From GCA-2686265 sp036010965 (GTDB lineage Bacteria; Planctomycetota; UBA1135; GCA-002686595), in the NCBI GenBank assembly GCA_036010965.1, contig DASCMO010000063.1, forward strand, positions 1-38,032: a DNA stretch of 38,032 nucleotides, written 5' to 3'. How positions within the stretch are numbered: position 1 is the stretch's first letter; each line of letters opens with the position of its first letter. The notes under the pieces were generated by a model that was given only the letters and a program-made list of their open reading frames with translations, was not told where the DNA came from and did no database searches. Shown piece after piece: positions 1-10,602 of the stretch. The position numbers and the translations under genes are program-made.

Positions 1-1
1 G

Positions 2-616
2 CGCATCGGCTACCTGCCGGAGGACTCGCCCTTCCCCGGCGAGCTGTCGGCGCGCGCGGCCCTGGAATTGCTGGGCACCCTGGGGGGCATGGCGCGCGCC
101 GAGGTGCGCGCGCGCGGCGACGAGCTCCTGGCGCGGGTCGGCCTGGCGGACCATGCGCGCCTCTCCCTGCGCCGCTTTTCGCGCGGCATGACGCGCCGCT
201 TCGGCCTAGCCCAGGCCTGGCTCCAGTCGCCCGAGCTGATCTTGCTCGACGAGCCCAGCGCGGGGCTGGACGGGCAGGGCTTCGAGGTGCTCGACGACCT
301 GCTCAACGAGGCGCGCGGCCGGGGTGCAACGGTCGTGCTCTCCTCGCACCTCTCGACCGATGTGCATGAGCGCTGCAGCGACCTGGCGCTGTTGCTGGGA
401 GGCCGGGTGGCCGCCCGCGGCACACCGGCCGAACTGCTCTCGCGACCCGGACACTGGCGCCTGGAGATCGAGGCCCTCGAGGCGCCGGAGTTGGAAGCGC
501 TGAGCGCGTGGATCGCCGAGCGCGGTGGGCGGGTGAGCGCACAGGCTCCGGGAGGGCGCACGCTGCTCGACCTCTACCGCTCGTCGGCCACCGACGATCA
601 GGGCGCTCGAGGCTGA
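2..616 (+). CDS. ABC transporter ATP-binding protein, 5'-truncated by window edge
   Basis: This is the C-terminal two thirds of an ABC ATPase, which powers export or import through a partner membrane subunit. The frame is open from the first bases of the window, so the Walker A region lies outside. Visible in order are a Q-loop-proximal stretch (IGYLPED), a degenerate signature motif (FSRGMTRR in place of LSGGQ), Walker B (LILLDEP), a D-loop (SAGLD) and the H-loop (SSH). The layout with YLPE before the signature and SSHLSTDV after Walker B is typical of the CcmA/GldA-like family that pairs with ABC-2 type permeases. The gene is followed 63 bp downstream by a membrane protein on the same strand, which probably forms or accompanies the permease. 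The substrate cannot be told from the sequence. Confidence 0.9.
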   Translation, partial: RIGYLPEDSPFPGELSARAALELLGTLGGMARAEVRARGDELLARVGLADHARLSLRRFSRGMTRRFGLAQAWLQSPELILLDEPSAGLDGQGFEVLDDLLNEARGRGATVVLSSHLSTDVHERCSDLALLLGGRVAARGTPAELLSRPGHWRLEIEALEAPELEALSAWIAERGGRVSAQAPGGRTLLDLYRSSATDDQGARG

Positions 617-679
617 CGCGCGCGAGGGGCCCCAGGCGATCCTGGGCGGGCGCGTGCCGAGTTCCTATCCTCGCCCTCC

Positions 680-1765
680 GTGCTGGCGAATCGCTCTCTG
701 CTGCTGCTCGCCCTGCGCCGCGCCCTGCACCCGGGACTGGGGGCGGCGGCGCTGGTGCTGGCCGGCGCATTGCTTCTCTTCGGGAACGGTACGAGCGGAC
801 TCGAGGTGGGAGCGGAGAACGCGTCGCACATCGAGCGCGCCCTCGCACGGCAAGCGATGTGGACCGCCTTGACCCTGCTCGTCGCGCCGGTCCTGGCGAT
901 CGGCGCGGCACGCGTCGTGGGGCGCTGGCGCGCGGGAGAGGCGGCCTGGCTGGCGGCGCGCGCCGCGCCGCCGCGGGTGACCCTGACCTCCACCTGGCTC
1001 GGCCTGCTGGCGGGCGCCGCAGTGGCCTCGCTCGGTGTCGCCCTCGCCGCTGAAGCCGGGGCCGGGACGGACAGCACGCCGCGAGCCCTGCGCGCGGCGG
1101 GAGTCCTGCGGGCGAACCCATGCGAGACCCCGGCGGGAGGGGCTGCCGTGCGCTGGCTCTCTCCGGCTCCCGACCCGTTCGCCCCGGGCAGCCGCGCGCG
1201 ACTGTCCCTCGACCTGTGGGCCCAGAGCGGTCCCGCTGCCCAGGTCACGCTTTCGGTCGAGCGCGCTGATGGAGGAGGGCGGGCGGTCGTCGAGCGGCGC
1301 CTGGCCCGGGCCGCGATCCTGGAGATCGACTTGCCGCCGGGAGAGGGCGAGCTGGTCTTCACTCTCGAGCGCGTGGGCGAGGGCGCGAGCGTGGTCCTCG
1401 AGCGGCCCGAGCTGATCCTGCTCGTTCCCGCCGCGAGCGAGCGCCTGGCTAGCGTCGAGCTGGCTTGCCGGCTGCTGCTGGCCCTGGCCTGCTGGACGGC
1501 CCTCGGCCTGGGCTTCGGCGCCTGGATGAGCGCGCCCGGAGCCGTGTTGGTCCTGGCCGGCGCCCAGGCGCTCGTCTGGCTGGCCGCCGATCCCTCCCAG
1601 CTCTGGCTCCCGGCGGTCGACCTGGGCGCGGCCCTGAGCTGGGTCGGCGAGGGCGTCGTGCCCCCCGCCCTGGCGCCCGCGGCCTGGCTGGGCTCGGTGG
1701 CCTGGGTGGCGCTGGGACTGGGCGTCGCACGCCTGGGTCTCGCGCGCGGAGGAGGAGCGGTTTGA
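680..1765 (+). CDS. Polytopic membrane protein, probable ABC transporter-associated subunit
   Basis: The product is about 361 residues and starts at a GTG. I see hydrophobic segments near residues 15-35, 55-75 and 110-130, then a soluble stretch of roughly 110 residues predicted to lie outside the membrane (rich in beta-type pattern), then three or four further hydrophobic segments before the C-terminus. This is compatible with a divergent ABC-2 type permease or an ABC-associated membrane protein, but I recognise no family motif. It follows the ABC ATPase on the same strand, and its stop overlaps the start of the next gene, so the three genes look like one operon. The start is uncertain because no strong ribosome binding site is visible. 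Confidence 0.7.
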   Translation: MLANRSLLLLALRRALHPGLGAAALVLAGALLLFGNGTSGLEVGAENASHIERALARQAMWTALTLLVAPVLAIGAARVVGRWRAGEAAWLAARAAPPRVTLTSTWLGLLAGAAVASLGVALAAEAGAGTDSTPRALRAAGVLRANPCETPAGGAAVRWLSPAPDPFAPGSRARLSLDLWAQSGPAAQVTLSVERADGGGRAVVERRLARAAILEIDLPPGEGELVFTLERVGEGASVVLERPELILLVPAASERLASVELACRLLLALACWTALGLGFGAWMSAPGAVLVLAGAQALVWLAADPSQLWLPAVDLGAALSWVGEGVVPPALAPAAWLGSVAWVALGLGVARLGLARGGGAV

Positions 1766-2349
1766 ACAGCGCCTTGCGAACGCGACGCCTCGCGGCATGG
1801 GGTGGCGTGATCGCCCTCGCCCTGGCGCCCGTTCAATCCACGCCCGAGCAGTCGCCCACACCCCTCGGCCGCCTGCTGGGTCCCATCGGAACCCTGGCGG
1901 CGACGGTGCAGTGGGTACGGGTGGACGCGGCCCTCGACGCCGGTCGCCCGCAGCGCGCCTACGCCCTCGCCGAACTCGCCCTGGCCCTCGACCCCGCCGC
2001 CGCCGGAGGCTGGCTGCACCTCGCGCGACACCTGGCCTACCAGCGCGGATCAGCCGAGGTCGAGGCGATCGCCGAGCGCAGGACCCAGTGGGTACGCCGG
2101 GCGCTTGGAGTGCTGGCACGCGGTGAGGGACGCGCGCGCCATCCCCACCTGCTGCGCTTCGAGCGCGGACTCCTGCTCCTGCACGTGGGGCTCTCCGACG
2201 GCGCAGTGCCGTGGCCGGGTGGCGTGGAGGCGGCTCTCGAGGAGGCCGCGCAGGCCATGGAGGAGGCAGCGGCCATGCACCGCGCGGCGCGAGGGCAGGA
2301 GGCTGGCTTCTCCCTGGAAACCCCCCGCGCGCCCGGCCAGGACGAGTAG
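1762..2349 (+). CDS. Small exported TPR-like protein at the end of the ABC operon
   Basis: I place the start at the TTG that overlaps the previous stop (TTGA), giving about 195 residues. The N-terminus (basic residues, then WGGVIALALAP) resembles a signal peptide or membrane anchor. Residues 40-75 carry one clear TPR-like helix pair (ALDAGRPQRAYALAELALALDP), and the C-terminal part is an Ala/Glu-rich helical stretch. TPR motifs serve in protein-protein contact; a scaffold for the transporter is possible but only inferred from operon position. The overlapping start implies translational coupling with the membrane protein gene. Confidence 0.65.
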   Translation: MNSALRTRRLAAWGGVIALALAPVQSTPEQSPTPLGRLLGPIGTLAATVQWVRVDAALDAGRPQRAYALAELALALDPAAAGGWLHLARHLAYQRGSAEVEAIAERRTQWVRRALGVLARGEGRARHPHLLRFERGLLLLHVGLSDGAVPWPGGVEAALEEAAQAMEEAAAMHRAARGQEAGFSLETPRAPGQDE

Positions 2350-2359
2350 CATTCCCGCC

Positions 2360-3064
2360 ATGCTGGCTCTCGTGATGGATGGCTTCCCCCAGTGGGCCGA
2401 CCTCTTGGTTGACCGCTCCCACTACGTCGGCCCGTTCGTGCTGCTCTTCCTATGCGGATTCGGCCTGCCCCTGCCCGAGGAGGTGACCTTGATCGGCTCG
2501 GGGATCCTGCTCTACCGCCAGGAGGTCGAGTTCCTGCCGATCACGATCGTCTGCGGGACGGCCATCCTGCTGGGAGATTCGATCCCCTACTGGCTCGGCC
2601 GGCGCTACGGGATGTCGGCCCTGCGCGTGGGGTGGGTGTCGCGCATCCTGCACCCCGAGCGCTTCGCCCTGATCGATCGCCGCTTCAAGGAGCATGGGAA
2701 CTGGGTCACCTTCACCTGCCGCTTCCTGCCCGGGATCCGCATCCCCGGCTATTTCACTGCGGGAACCCTGGGCATGCCCTTCTGGCGCTTCCTGGTGCTC
2801 GACCTGATCGGGGTGGTGATATCGGTCCCGACCTCGATCTGGCTCGCGTGCATCGGCGCCCACGAGGTCCAGGACCTGCACCAGCGGATGAACGAGACCC
2901 TGCACCTGATCCTGGCCTTCGCCCTGGTCTCGGGGATCCTGATCCTCGTGATGCGCCAGCGGATGCGCCTGCGGGCACGCCAGGCGGCCCAACTGAACGA
3001 GGAAGGGAATGCGAGCGCATCGAGCGCCTCGGCGGGGGGCGCAATCGGCGATCGAGACGGGTAG
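2360..3064 (+). CDS. DedA family membrane protein (SNARE-associated Golgi protein fold)
   Basis: The product is 234 residues. DedA/DUF1212 proteins are inner-membrane transporters, several of which have been linked to undecaprenyl-phosphate or phospholipid recycling. Here I see the family hallmarks: a re-entrant hydrophobic segment with an acidic pair (GLPLPEEVTLIGSG, about residues 34-47), the G-D-x-x-x-Y-W-x-G-R-x-x-G pattern (GDSIPYWLGRRYG), the basic amphipathic loop F-x-x-R-F-x-P-G-x-R (FTCRFLPGIRIPGYFTAG) and two further C-terminal transmembrane segments. Length is normal for the family. The C-terminal tail is hydrophilic and poor in recognisable motifs. It begins 10 bp after the preceding operon, so it may be cotranscribed with it. 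Confidence 0.92.
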   Translation: MLALVMDGFPQWADLLVDRSHYVGPFVLLFLCGFGLPLPEEVTLIGSGILLYRQEVEFLPITIVCGTAILLGDSIPYWLGRRYGMSALRVGWVSRILHPERFALIDRRFKEHGNWVTFTCRFLPGIRIPGYFTAGTLGMPFWRFLVLDLIGVVISVPTSIWLACIGAHEVQDLHQRMNETLHLILAFALVSGILILVMRQRMRLRARQAAQLNEEGNASASSASAGGAIGDRDG

Positions 3065-3077
3065 AATCTCGCCCAAA

Positions 3078-3105
3078 GTGTCTGGGGTGTAACGGCTCCA
3101 GACAC
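3078..3105 (+). promoter_or_regulatory. Hairpin in the hppA leader
   Basis: GTGTCTGG (3078-3085) and CCAGACAC (3098-3105) form a perfect 8-bp stem with a 12-nt loop. A second pairing, GGGTGT (3085-3090) with ACACCC (3104-3109), overlaps the first, so the two are mutually exclusive. There is no T-run after it, so it is not a plain terminator of the dedA gene. It sits about 60 bp ahead of the hppA start and could be a leader structure or a protein-binding dyad. Confidence 0.35.
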
Positions 3106-3163
3106 ACCCGAACTTCACATCCCAGCCATCGCCGCCCGAAGCGGCACCCAGCCCCCGAACCCG

Positions 3164-5242
<2,079 letters not shown>

Positions 5243-5334
5243 CCCCACGACCGCCCTCGGAGCGCCAGGATAGAGTCGGGTCGCCTGACGGTGGCCCGGT
5301 CAACCTGCGCCAAGAAGCAATCAGGAGCCGAGAC

Positions 5335-5724
5335 ATCGAGCCCAAGCAACTCGCCGCCACAGCGGCCAAGCACGCCTGGCTGAAGAAGGGCGATGACATC
5401 CGTGTCTACCAGGTCACGGACCAGCTGCGCATCGCCGACTACTTCGTCCTGATCACGGCCTTGAATCGCCCGCACGTCAAGGCTGTCCACCAGGAATTGC
5501 ACGTGAGCTTGAAAGCGGCAGGGGAGACCTGCGCCAAGGCTGAGGGCGCTGACGTGGGCTGGTGGGTACTCATGGACTACCTGGATGTTGTGGTGCACAT
5601 CCTCCAGCCCGAGGCGCGCGCGTACTACGACCTCGATCACCTCTACGGTGAGTGCCCTGAGCTGGACTGGCAGTCGATCGAGACGCCAGGACTTCCCGAA
5701 GAGACCGAGCGGATCGCGGAGTAG
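5335..5724 (+). CDS. rsfS: Ribosomal silencing factor RsfS (Iojap/YbeB family), apparent AUC start
   Basis: RsfS binds ribosomal protein uL14 and blocks subunit joining when nutrients are scarce. The family core is clear: GDDIRVYQVTDQLRIADYFVL followed by a conserved ALNRPHVKAVHQEL stretch, then GWWVLMDYLDVVVHIL and the terminal YYDLDHLYG. The frame has no ATG, GTG or TTG between the hppA stop and this core. The best start is an ATC at 5335, which has AGGAG (5323-5327) seven bases upstream and yields a normal-sized 129-residue protein. An unreported sequencing error is the alternative. The gene lies 92 bp after hppA on the same strand and may be cotranscribed. Confidence 0.88.
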   Translation: MEPKQLAATAAKHAWLKKGDDIRVYQVTDQLRIADYFVLITALNRPHVKAVHQELHVSLKAAGETCAKAEGADVGWWVLMDYLDVVVHILQPEARAYYDLDHLYGECPELDWQSIETPGLPEETERIAE

Positions 5725-5847
5725 CTCCGCGGGGCGATCATCCCGGAAGTTTCCTGGTGATGGCGCCTTGTTTCTTCCGATGTCAGGGAGCGGTAGGTTA
5801 CGCGCAGTCGTGGTTCCTCCCAGCGCGTGACCCCTGGAGTGCAAGAC

Positions 5848-7614
5848 ATGGAGTGGTTCGAGTGGAGCGATGAGGCCTTCGGTCTCGCCCGTGAGCGGAG
5901 TTCTCCCGTGTTCCTGTTCGTGAAGGCCTCCTGGTGTCGCTGGTGCCGCGAGCTGGAGCACGAGGTGCTCGCCGACGAGGCCGTGGCCACGCTCCTCTCC
6001 GAGCGCTACATCTCCATCCTGGTGGACAAGGATCGGCGACCGGATATCGAGGCGCGTTACACACGGGGCGGCTGGCCCACCCTCGCCTACCTGGACGACA
6101 CCGGCGAGGTCCTGGCGGTCGACAACTTCATGGAGGCCGAAGACCTCGCCGCACGCCTGGAACTCGTGGCGTCGTACTACGCCGAGAGCCGGGACGAGAT
6201 CCGCGAGCGGATCGAACGCGAGCGAGACGAGATGGAGCGCCTGGAGCGTCCAGCAGCCATCCGCTCTACTCCCGCCGCTCTCGGTTCGCCCACCGCCGCC
6301 CTTTCCCTCGACATCGTCGATGATGTCGCCCGAACGGTCAGCCGCACCGCGGACCCCATCCATGGAGGATGGGGCAGCCGGCACAAGTTCCCCCACCCCG
6401 AAGCGATCGATTTCGCCCTGGTGCGCTGGTCACAGACCGGCGCCCAGGAGATGCTCGACACGGTCCGGCGCACCCTGCGACGTATGCAAGCCGGCGAGAT
6501 CCACGACTCCGTCGAGGGTGGCTTCTACCGCTACGCGACGCAGCCGGACTGGAGTGTCCCTCATCACGAGAAGATGCTCGACAGCAATGCCCAGCGCGCG
6601 TTCGCCTACCTGGATGCGGCCCAGGCCCTGGGCGAAGAGAGCTTTGCGGAGACGGCCAAGGGCGTGCTCTCCTGGATGACCGAGACCCTGCTCGACGAGA
6701 CCAGCGGCGCATTCCGCGGCAGCCAGGACGCGAACCCTGCCTACGCGCACCTCGACACGATCGAGGCGCGGCGTGCCAAGGGCGCGCCGCCGTGCGACCA
6801 GACCATATTCGCCAACTGGAACGCCCAGGCGGTCACGACCCTGTTGAAGGCCGGCGTGGTCCTCGACGATGCGCGGTGGACGCGCACAGCGCTCGACGCG
6901 ATGGACTTCCTGCTCGAACACCTCTTCGACGAACGCGCGGGGATGTTCCACTACTGGGACGGCGCTCCGCACCTCCCCGGAATGCTGTCCGACCAGGCCT
7001 ACACCTTGCAGGCGCTCGTGGCGGTCACGCAGTACACGGGCCGCAACGAGTACCTCGATGCGGCCGAGTGCCTGGCGAAGCTCGCCGTGGAGCACTTGAA
7101 GTCGGCCTCCGGCGCCTTCTACGACACGCGCCACGACCCCGGGGCTCGAGGCGGCATGAGGGAGCGCAACCGCTCGATCCTCGAAAACTCGGTCATGGCG
7201 GAGAGCCTCCTGCGATTGAGCTGCCTGGCCCACGACCACGACTACGAGGACAGCGCGCGGGAAGCGCTGGGCGCCTTCGTCAGCGACTACCGACGCTACG
7301 GCCACTATGTCTCGGGCTACGCGCGGGCGGTGGACCTGCTGTTCAACGAGCCCGTTCGTGTGACGATCGTCGGCCCGCGGGAGGACCCCCTGACCCGCGC
7401 CCTGGTTCGCGCCGCTCTGCGCCCCTACGTGGCCAGTCGCGTGGTGCAGACCATCGATCCCGTCGAGGATGCGGCGCTGAGAGAACGATTGGGCGTGAGC
7501 TGGCCCATGGAAGGCGCGCGCGCCTTCGTCCAACGTGGCCGCGAAAGCTATGCCGAGACCAGCGACCCCGCACGACTGCCGGCGGTCATGACGCGCACCG
7601 AGCGGGGATCCTGA
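5848..7614 (+). CDS. DUF255 thioredoxin-domain protein (YyaL/SSP411-like)
   Basis: The product is about 588 residues from the ATG at 5848, which has GGAG nine bases upstream; in-frame GTGs at 5827 and 5839 are alternatives. The N-terminal 110 residues form a thioredoxin-like domain with a W-C-x-W-C active site (Cys30 and Cys33), followed by a characteristic GGWPTLAYLDDTGEVL cis-Pro segment. The rest is an alpha/alpha toroid resembling N-acylglucosamine 2-epimerase folds, with conserved DSVEGGFYRYATQPDW and HHEKMLDSNAQ segments. This two-domain architecture is that of the YyaL family, whose biochemical role is not settled. The family motif is normally C-H-W-C; here it is C-R-W-C. Confidence 0.9.
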   Translation: MEWFEWSDEAFGLARERSSPVFLFVKASWCRWCRELEHEVLADEAVATLLSERYISILVDKDRRPDIEARYTRGGWPTLAYLDDTGEVLAVDNFMEAEDLAARLELVASYYAESRDEIRERIERERDEMERLERPAAIRSTPAALGSPTAALSLDIVDDVARTVSRTADPIHGGWGSRHKFPHPEAIDFALVRWSQTGAQEMLDTVRRTLRRMQAGEIHDSVEGGFYRYATQPDWSVPHHEKMLDSNAQRAFAYLDAAQALGEESFAETAKGVLSWMTETLLDETSGAFRGSQDANPAYAHLDTIEARRAKGAPPCDQTIFANWNAQAVTTLLKAGVVLDDARWTRTALDAMDFLLEHLFDERAGMFHYWDGAPHLPGMLSDQAYTLQALVAVTQYTGRNEYLDAAECLAKLAVEHLKSASGAFYDTRHDPGARGGMRERNRSILENSVMAESLLRLSCLAHDHDYEDSAREALGAFVSDYRRYGHYVSGYARAVDLLFNEPVRVTIVGPREDPLTRALVRAALRPYVASRVVQTIDPVEDAALRERLGVSWPMEGARAFVQRGRESYAETSDPARLPAVMTRTERGS

Positions 7615-7629
7615 TTCGCGCGACGAGCG

Positions 7630-8343
7630 TCAGGAACGCGCGCTCATCAGCGGCAGGATCGTCTCGTCGAGGCGTTCAAACAGTCGACCCGTGGCGCGCA
7701 CGTCTCGCAGACAGTACTCGCCGATGTCCTCGATGCGGCCCGCGCGGTAGGCAGGCCCTACCTGGCTCCCGTCGATCGATCCCTTGGGGCTCTCGATGTC
7801 AAAACGCCGGCACCAGTAGTCGAGGGAATAGCGGTCCCGAGTCGCGCCGAAGAAGCTCAGAGCGTCGAACAGGTCACAGTGCTCCGCCATGCTGTAGCGA
7901 TAGGGCAGGAGGTTGCGAGAGGGACGCAGACCGAGCTGGGCGGAGCGCACCATGAGCATCGGACCGTCGTAGCCACGCCCGTTGTAGCTGACCAGCCGTG
8001 GCGGACGCCCCCCGCCGGCGGGCGAGCCAACCTTGTTCCAGAACATCTCGATCACGGCGCGCTCGTCGCCACGGTAGATCTTGGAGTCGGGGACCTTCTC
8101 CCACTCGTGCTCGGAATCGCCCTCCTGCTCGCCCTCGAGCAGCAGCAGGCCGCGGTCCGCCTCGATCGACCAGAGGGCGATCGCGATGATCTTGCCCATG
8201 CCAGGGAAGAGAGCCGTGCGCTCGGGAACGGACTCCCGCCGCTCGGGATTGCGCTCGCGGTTTACCAGGTAGCCGCGGGTGATCTCATCGACCTCCTCCC
8301 ACGGGAAGCCGGCCACCTCGATATCGAACACCAGGGTGCTCAT
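7630..8343 (-). CDS. DEDDy 3'-5' exonuclease, PolB exonuclease-like
   Basis: The product is 237 residues and resembles the predicted 3'-5' exonucleases related to the proofreading domain of family B DNA polymerases. The catalytic set of the DEDDy class is visible: Asp7 and Glu9 (FDIEVAG), Asp126 in SYNGRGYDGPML, and Tyr210 with Asp214 in YCLRDVRAT. Two metal ions bound by the acidic residues would cleave single-stranded DNA or RNA from the 3' end. It stands alone, with no polymerase domain. Its stop lies 15 bp from the stop of the DUF255 gene on the other strand, so the two are convergent. Confidence 0.92.
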   Translation of the reverse strand: MSTLVFDIEVAGFPWEEVDEITRGYLVNRERNPERRESVPERTALFPGMGKIIAIALWSIEADRGLLLLEGEQEGDSEHEWEKVPDSKIYRGDERAVIEMFWNKVGSPAGGGRPPRLVSYNGRGYDGPMLMVRSAQLGLRPSRNLLPYRYSMAEHCDLFDALSFFGATRDRYSLDYWCRRFDIESPKGSIDGSQVGPAYRAGRIEDIGEYCLRDVRATGRLFERLDETILPLMSARS

Positions 8344-8391
8344 CGGCCCCAGGCTACGCGAGCACAGCCCGGGAACCAGTGGGAGGGCGGA

Positions 8392-10602
8392 CTATTCGAG
8401 CAGCAGCGGCATACGCCGCCGAGCGTTGCGCATCGTGCGATGCCCGACGATCAGGATCAGGGCCAGCCAGCACGCGCCCTGGGCAGGGCCCGGCGGCCGG
8501 GCGCCGTCGACCAGCACGGTATGGCAACCACCTCCGCCCTCGGGGACGAACTCGCTGAAGCTGAAGCCCGCCTCCAGGATTCCGCTCTGGCCGGTGGCCG
8601 ACTGGACGAGCACGGAGGCCTCACCCGCGAGCGCCGCGGGGGTGGTGACCTCGATTTCGTTCGGCCCCAGGACGGTGACCGAGGGAGCGGGGAAGCCGCC
8701 CAGACCCGTCTCGAGGTTGGCGGCAAAGACGACCGTCTGGATGTCCCCCAGGCCCGCACCCTCGATACGGATAGTCTCGCCGCCGCCGGCGCTGGCAACC
8801 CCCGGAGCGACTCCGGCGACCGAGGGATCGGGGGCGTTCACGTAGCGAAACGCACCCGTGATGCTGCCGATGCCGTCGGCGGTCTGTACTTCAATCGTGA
8901 GCGGTCCGGTGGGTACTCCGCCTTGCGTGGTGACCACCAGTTTTTCCGGGGAGACCCATTCAACCGGCCCTTGATCGATCCCGCCGATGCGGACCTGCAG
9001 GCCCCGACGCTTGAAGTGCGCACCGACCAGCACTACCTCGGTCCCGCCTCCTAACTGGCCCGCAAGGGGAAAGACGCTTCCCAGGGTGGGCACATCGAAG
9101 AACTGAAACCCGTTCTCCAGCCGCCCCTCCACGCCGGAAGGGTCGATCACGACCACGTCCGAGAGACCGCCCGCCCCGGACAGAGCCGTGAGTTCGATCG
9201 TGGTGTCCGCGAGGACGGTGCAGCCGCCCGGTTCTCCGTCCTCGTACACGATGCCACCCAGGACGACTCGCGCTCCGGGCCGGAAGCCCGAGCCGGTGAT
9301 CGTCAGGGCAAAACCCCCGCCGTTGTCTCCCTGATTGGGGCTCACGAAGATGACCTCCGGATCCCGCGGTGTGATCTCGAGACCTCCCGTCAGGATGTCG
9401 ATCTCCCCATTCACGCCCGCGACGGTCAGGTCGAGGTGGCCGGCCGGGGCCTGCGCCGGCACTTGCACGCCGAACGCGACTCGATTCAGGTACCAGGTGA
9501 CGCCCGAGAGGGTGACGGTCGGGTCGCTGCACACCAGGGTCGAACCCGGGGCGAGGCCCGCGCCGCGCACAGAGAGGGCGGTGGTCTCGCCGGCGATGCA
9601 GCGCAAGGGATAGCGGTCGGTGTTACGCCCCAGGTCGATCGCGACGTCGTCGCCCACCACCACAGCACCGATGTCCGCCTGCCCGCCGGATGCGACGGTC
9701 ACGTGGCCGTGGACGGTGCTCTCGAAGTCAGCCTGAACAACCCAGCCCGCCCCCAGGTTGGCGGCCGAGACCGGAGCGTCGAGCGGGTTGGCGTACAGCT
9801 CGTAGGTTCCTCCAGCGAGGCCCGCCAGGGAAAATGCGCCCGCGATGTCGGTCAGGGTCGCTCCCGCCGTGCGGCCGGCAGAGTCCCGCACGACGACGTG
9901 CGCCCCAGGGACCGGGGCGCCGTCGAGCGCTCGCTCCACCCGCCCGCTGACGAGGGCCGTGGAGCCCGCGGGGTAGACAGCCCGCATGGCGTTCTCCTCG
10001 TCGCGCGAGAGGCTGCGGTGCAGGATGACGCTCGGATCGACGTAGGGGTACATCGTCCCGCCGACAAACCCGGTGTGGTCGAGGCCCAGCAGGTGCCCCA
10101 GCTCGTGGGCCGCGATGTCCTGGATGTCGAACCCGTCGCCGTCGGTCGAGAAGCTGTAGGAGTCGCCGTTGAACAGAACGTCGGCGCCCGCGATCCGTCC
10201 ATCGGAGAAGAACCATACGGGAGTGATCGCCACGGCGCTTGAGCCCTGGGGGAAATAGCCCGACGAGTTGTCCTCGTCGAAGACCATCAAGTTGAGGTCG
10301 AACTGCTCCCAGTCCGTACGGTCACGCTGGGCGGGATCGGTGTCCTCGACGAGCTGCGCGGAGATGTCCGATACGCCGTTCCAGGCGGCGATCGCGCTCC
10401 GCAAGGCCGCGGCGTCGCTCCCGTCTTGAACGTTGTCGGAACCCGCCGACTGGATGACGACGCCGATGTTCTGGGGGGCGGGCCAGAAGAGCGGGTTGCC
10501 GTTGTCAGGGTGCCGCAAGCGCACGTGGGCGGTGACGGCCAGGGCAGCCAGGGCTGTCACGCCCGCGACGAGGGCGATGCGTCGGAAATCGAGGCCCCTC
10601 AA
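8392..10602 (-). CDS. Secreted matrixin-type zinc metalloprotease with IPT/TIG repeats
   Basis: I place the start at a TTG that overlaps the upstream gene's stop (TTGA), giving 736 residues. The N-terminus is a signal peptide (basic RR, then about 18 hydrophobic residues, ending near AVTA). The protease domain has the zinc signature HELGHLLGLDH (His166, Glu167, His170, His176) and a downstream Met-turn (TMYPYV). Next comes a carboxypeptidase-regulatory-like stretch (SGRVERALDGAPVPGAHVVV, about 225-300), followed by at least four IPT/TIG immunoglobulin-like repeats (GSGFRPGARVVLGG, GAHFKRRGLQVRIGG, GAGLGDIQTVVF). The extreme C-terminus has GGGGCH, a hydrophobic stretch and an Arg-rich tail, which looks like a protein-sorting signal. 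It is probably an extracellular or surface protease. Confidence 0.88.
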   Translation of the reverse strand: MRGLDFRRIALVAGVTALAALAVTAHVRLRHPDNGNPLFWPAPQNIGVVIQSAGSDNVQDGSDAAALRSAIAAWNGVSDISAQLVEDTDPAQRDRTDWEQFDLNLMVFDEDNSSGYFPQGSSAVAITPVWFFSDGRIAGADVLFNGDSYSFSTDGDGFDIQDIAAHELGHLLGLDHTGFVGGTMYPYVDPSVILHRSLSRDEENAMRAVYPAGSTALVSGRVERALDGAPVPGAHVVVRDSAGRTAGATLTDIAGAFSLAGLAGGTYELYANPLDAPVSAANLGAGWVVQADFESTVHGHVTVASGGQADIGAVVVGDDVAIDLGRNTDRYPLRCIAGETTALSVRGAGLAPGSTLVCSDPTVTLSGVTWYLNRVAFGVQVPAQAPAGHLDLTVAGVNGEIDILTGGLEITPRDPEVIFVSPNQGDNGGGFALTITGSGFRPGARVVLGGIVYEDGEPGGCTVLADTTIELTALSGAGGLSDVVVIDPSGVEGRLENGFQFFDVPTLGSVFPLAGQLGGGTEVVLVGAHFKRRGLQVRIGGIDQGPVEWVSPEKLVVTTQGGVPTGPLTIEVQTADGIGSITGAFRYVNAPDPSVAGVAPGVASAGGGETIRIEGAGLGDIQTVVFAANLETGLGGFPAPSVTVLGPNEIEVTTPAALAGEASVLVQSATGQSGILEAGFSFSEFVPEGGGGCHTVLVDGARPPGPAQGACWLALILIVGHRTMRNARRRMPLLLE

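Noticed and set aside
598..2422. Long minus-strand open frames over the first operon
   Set aside because: They are Arg/Pro/Ala-rich with no motif, opposite an ABC ATPase and its operon. High GC removes stops.
7879..9054. Plus-strand frame of 391 codons
   Set aside because: It lies antisense to the exonuclease and matrixin genes and has no conserved motif.
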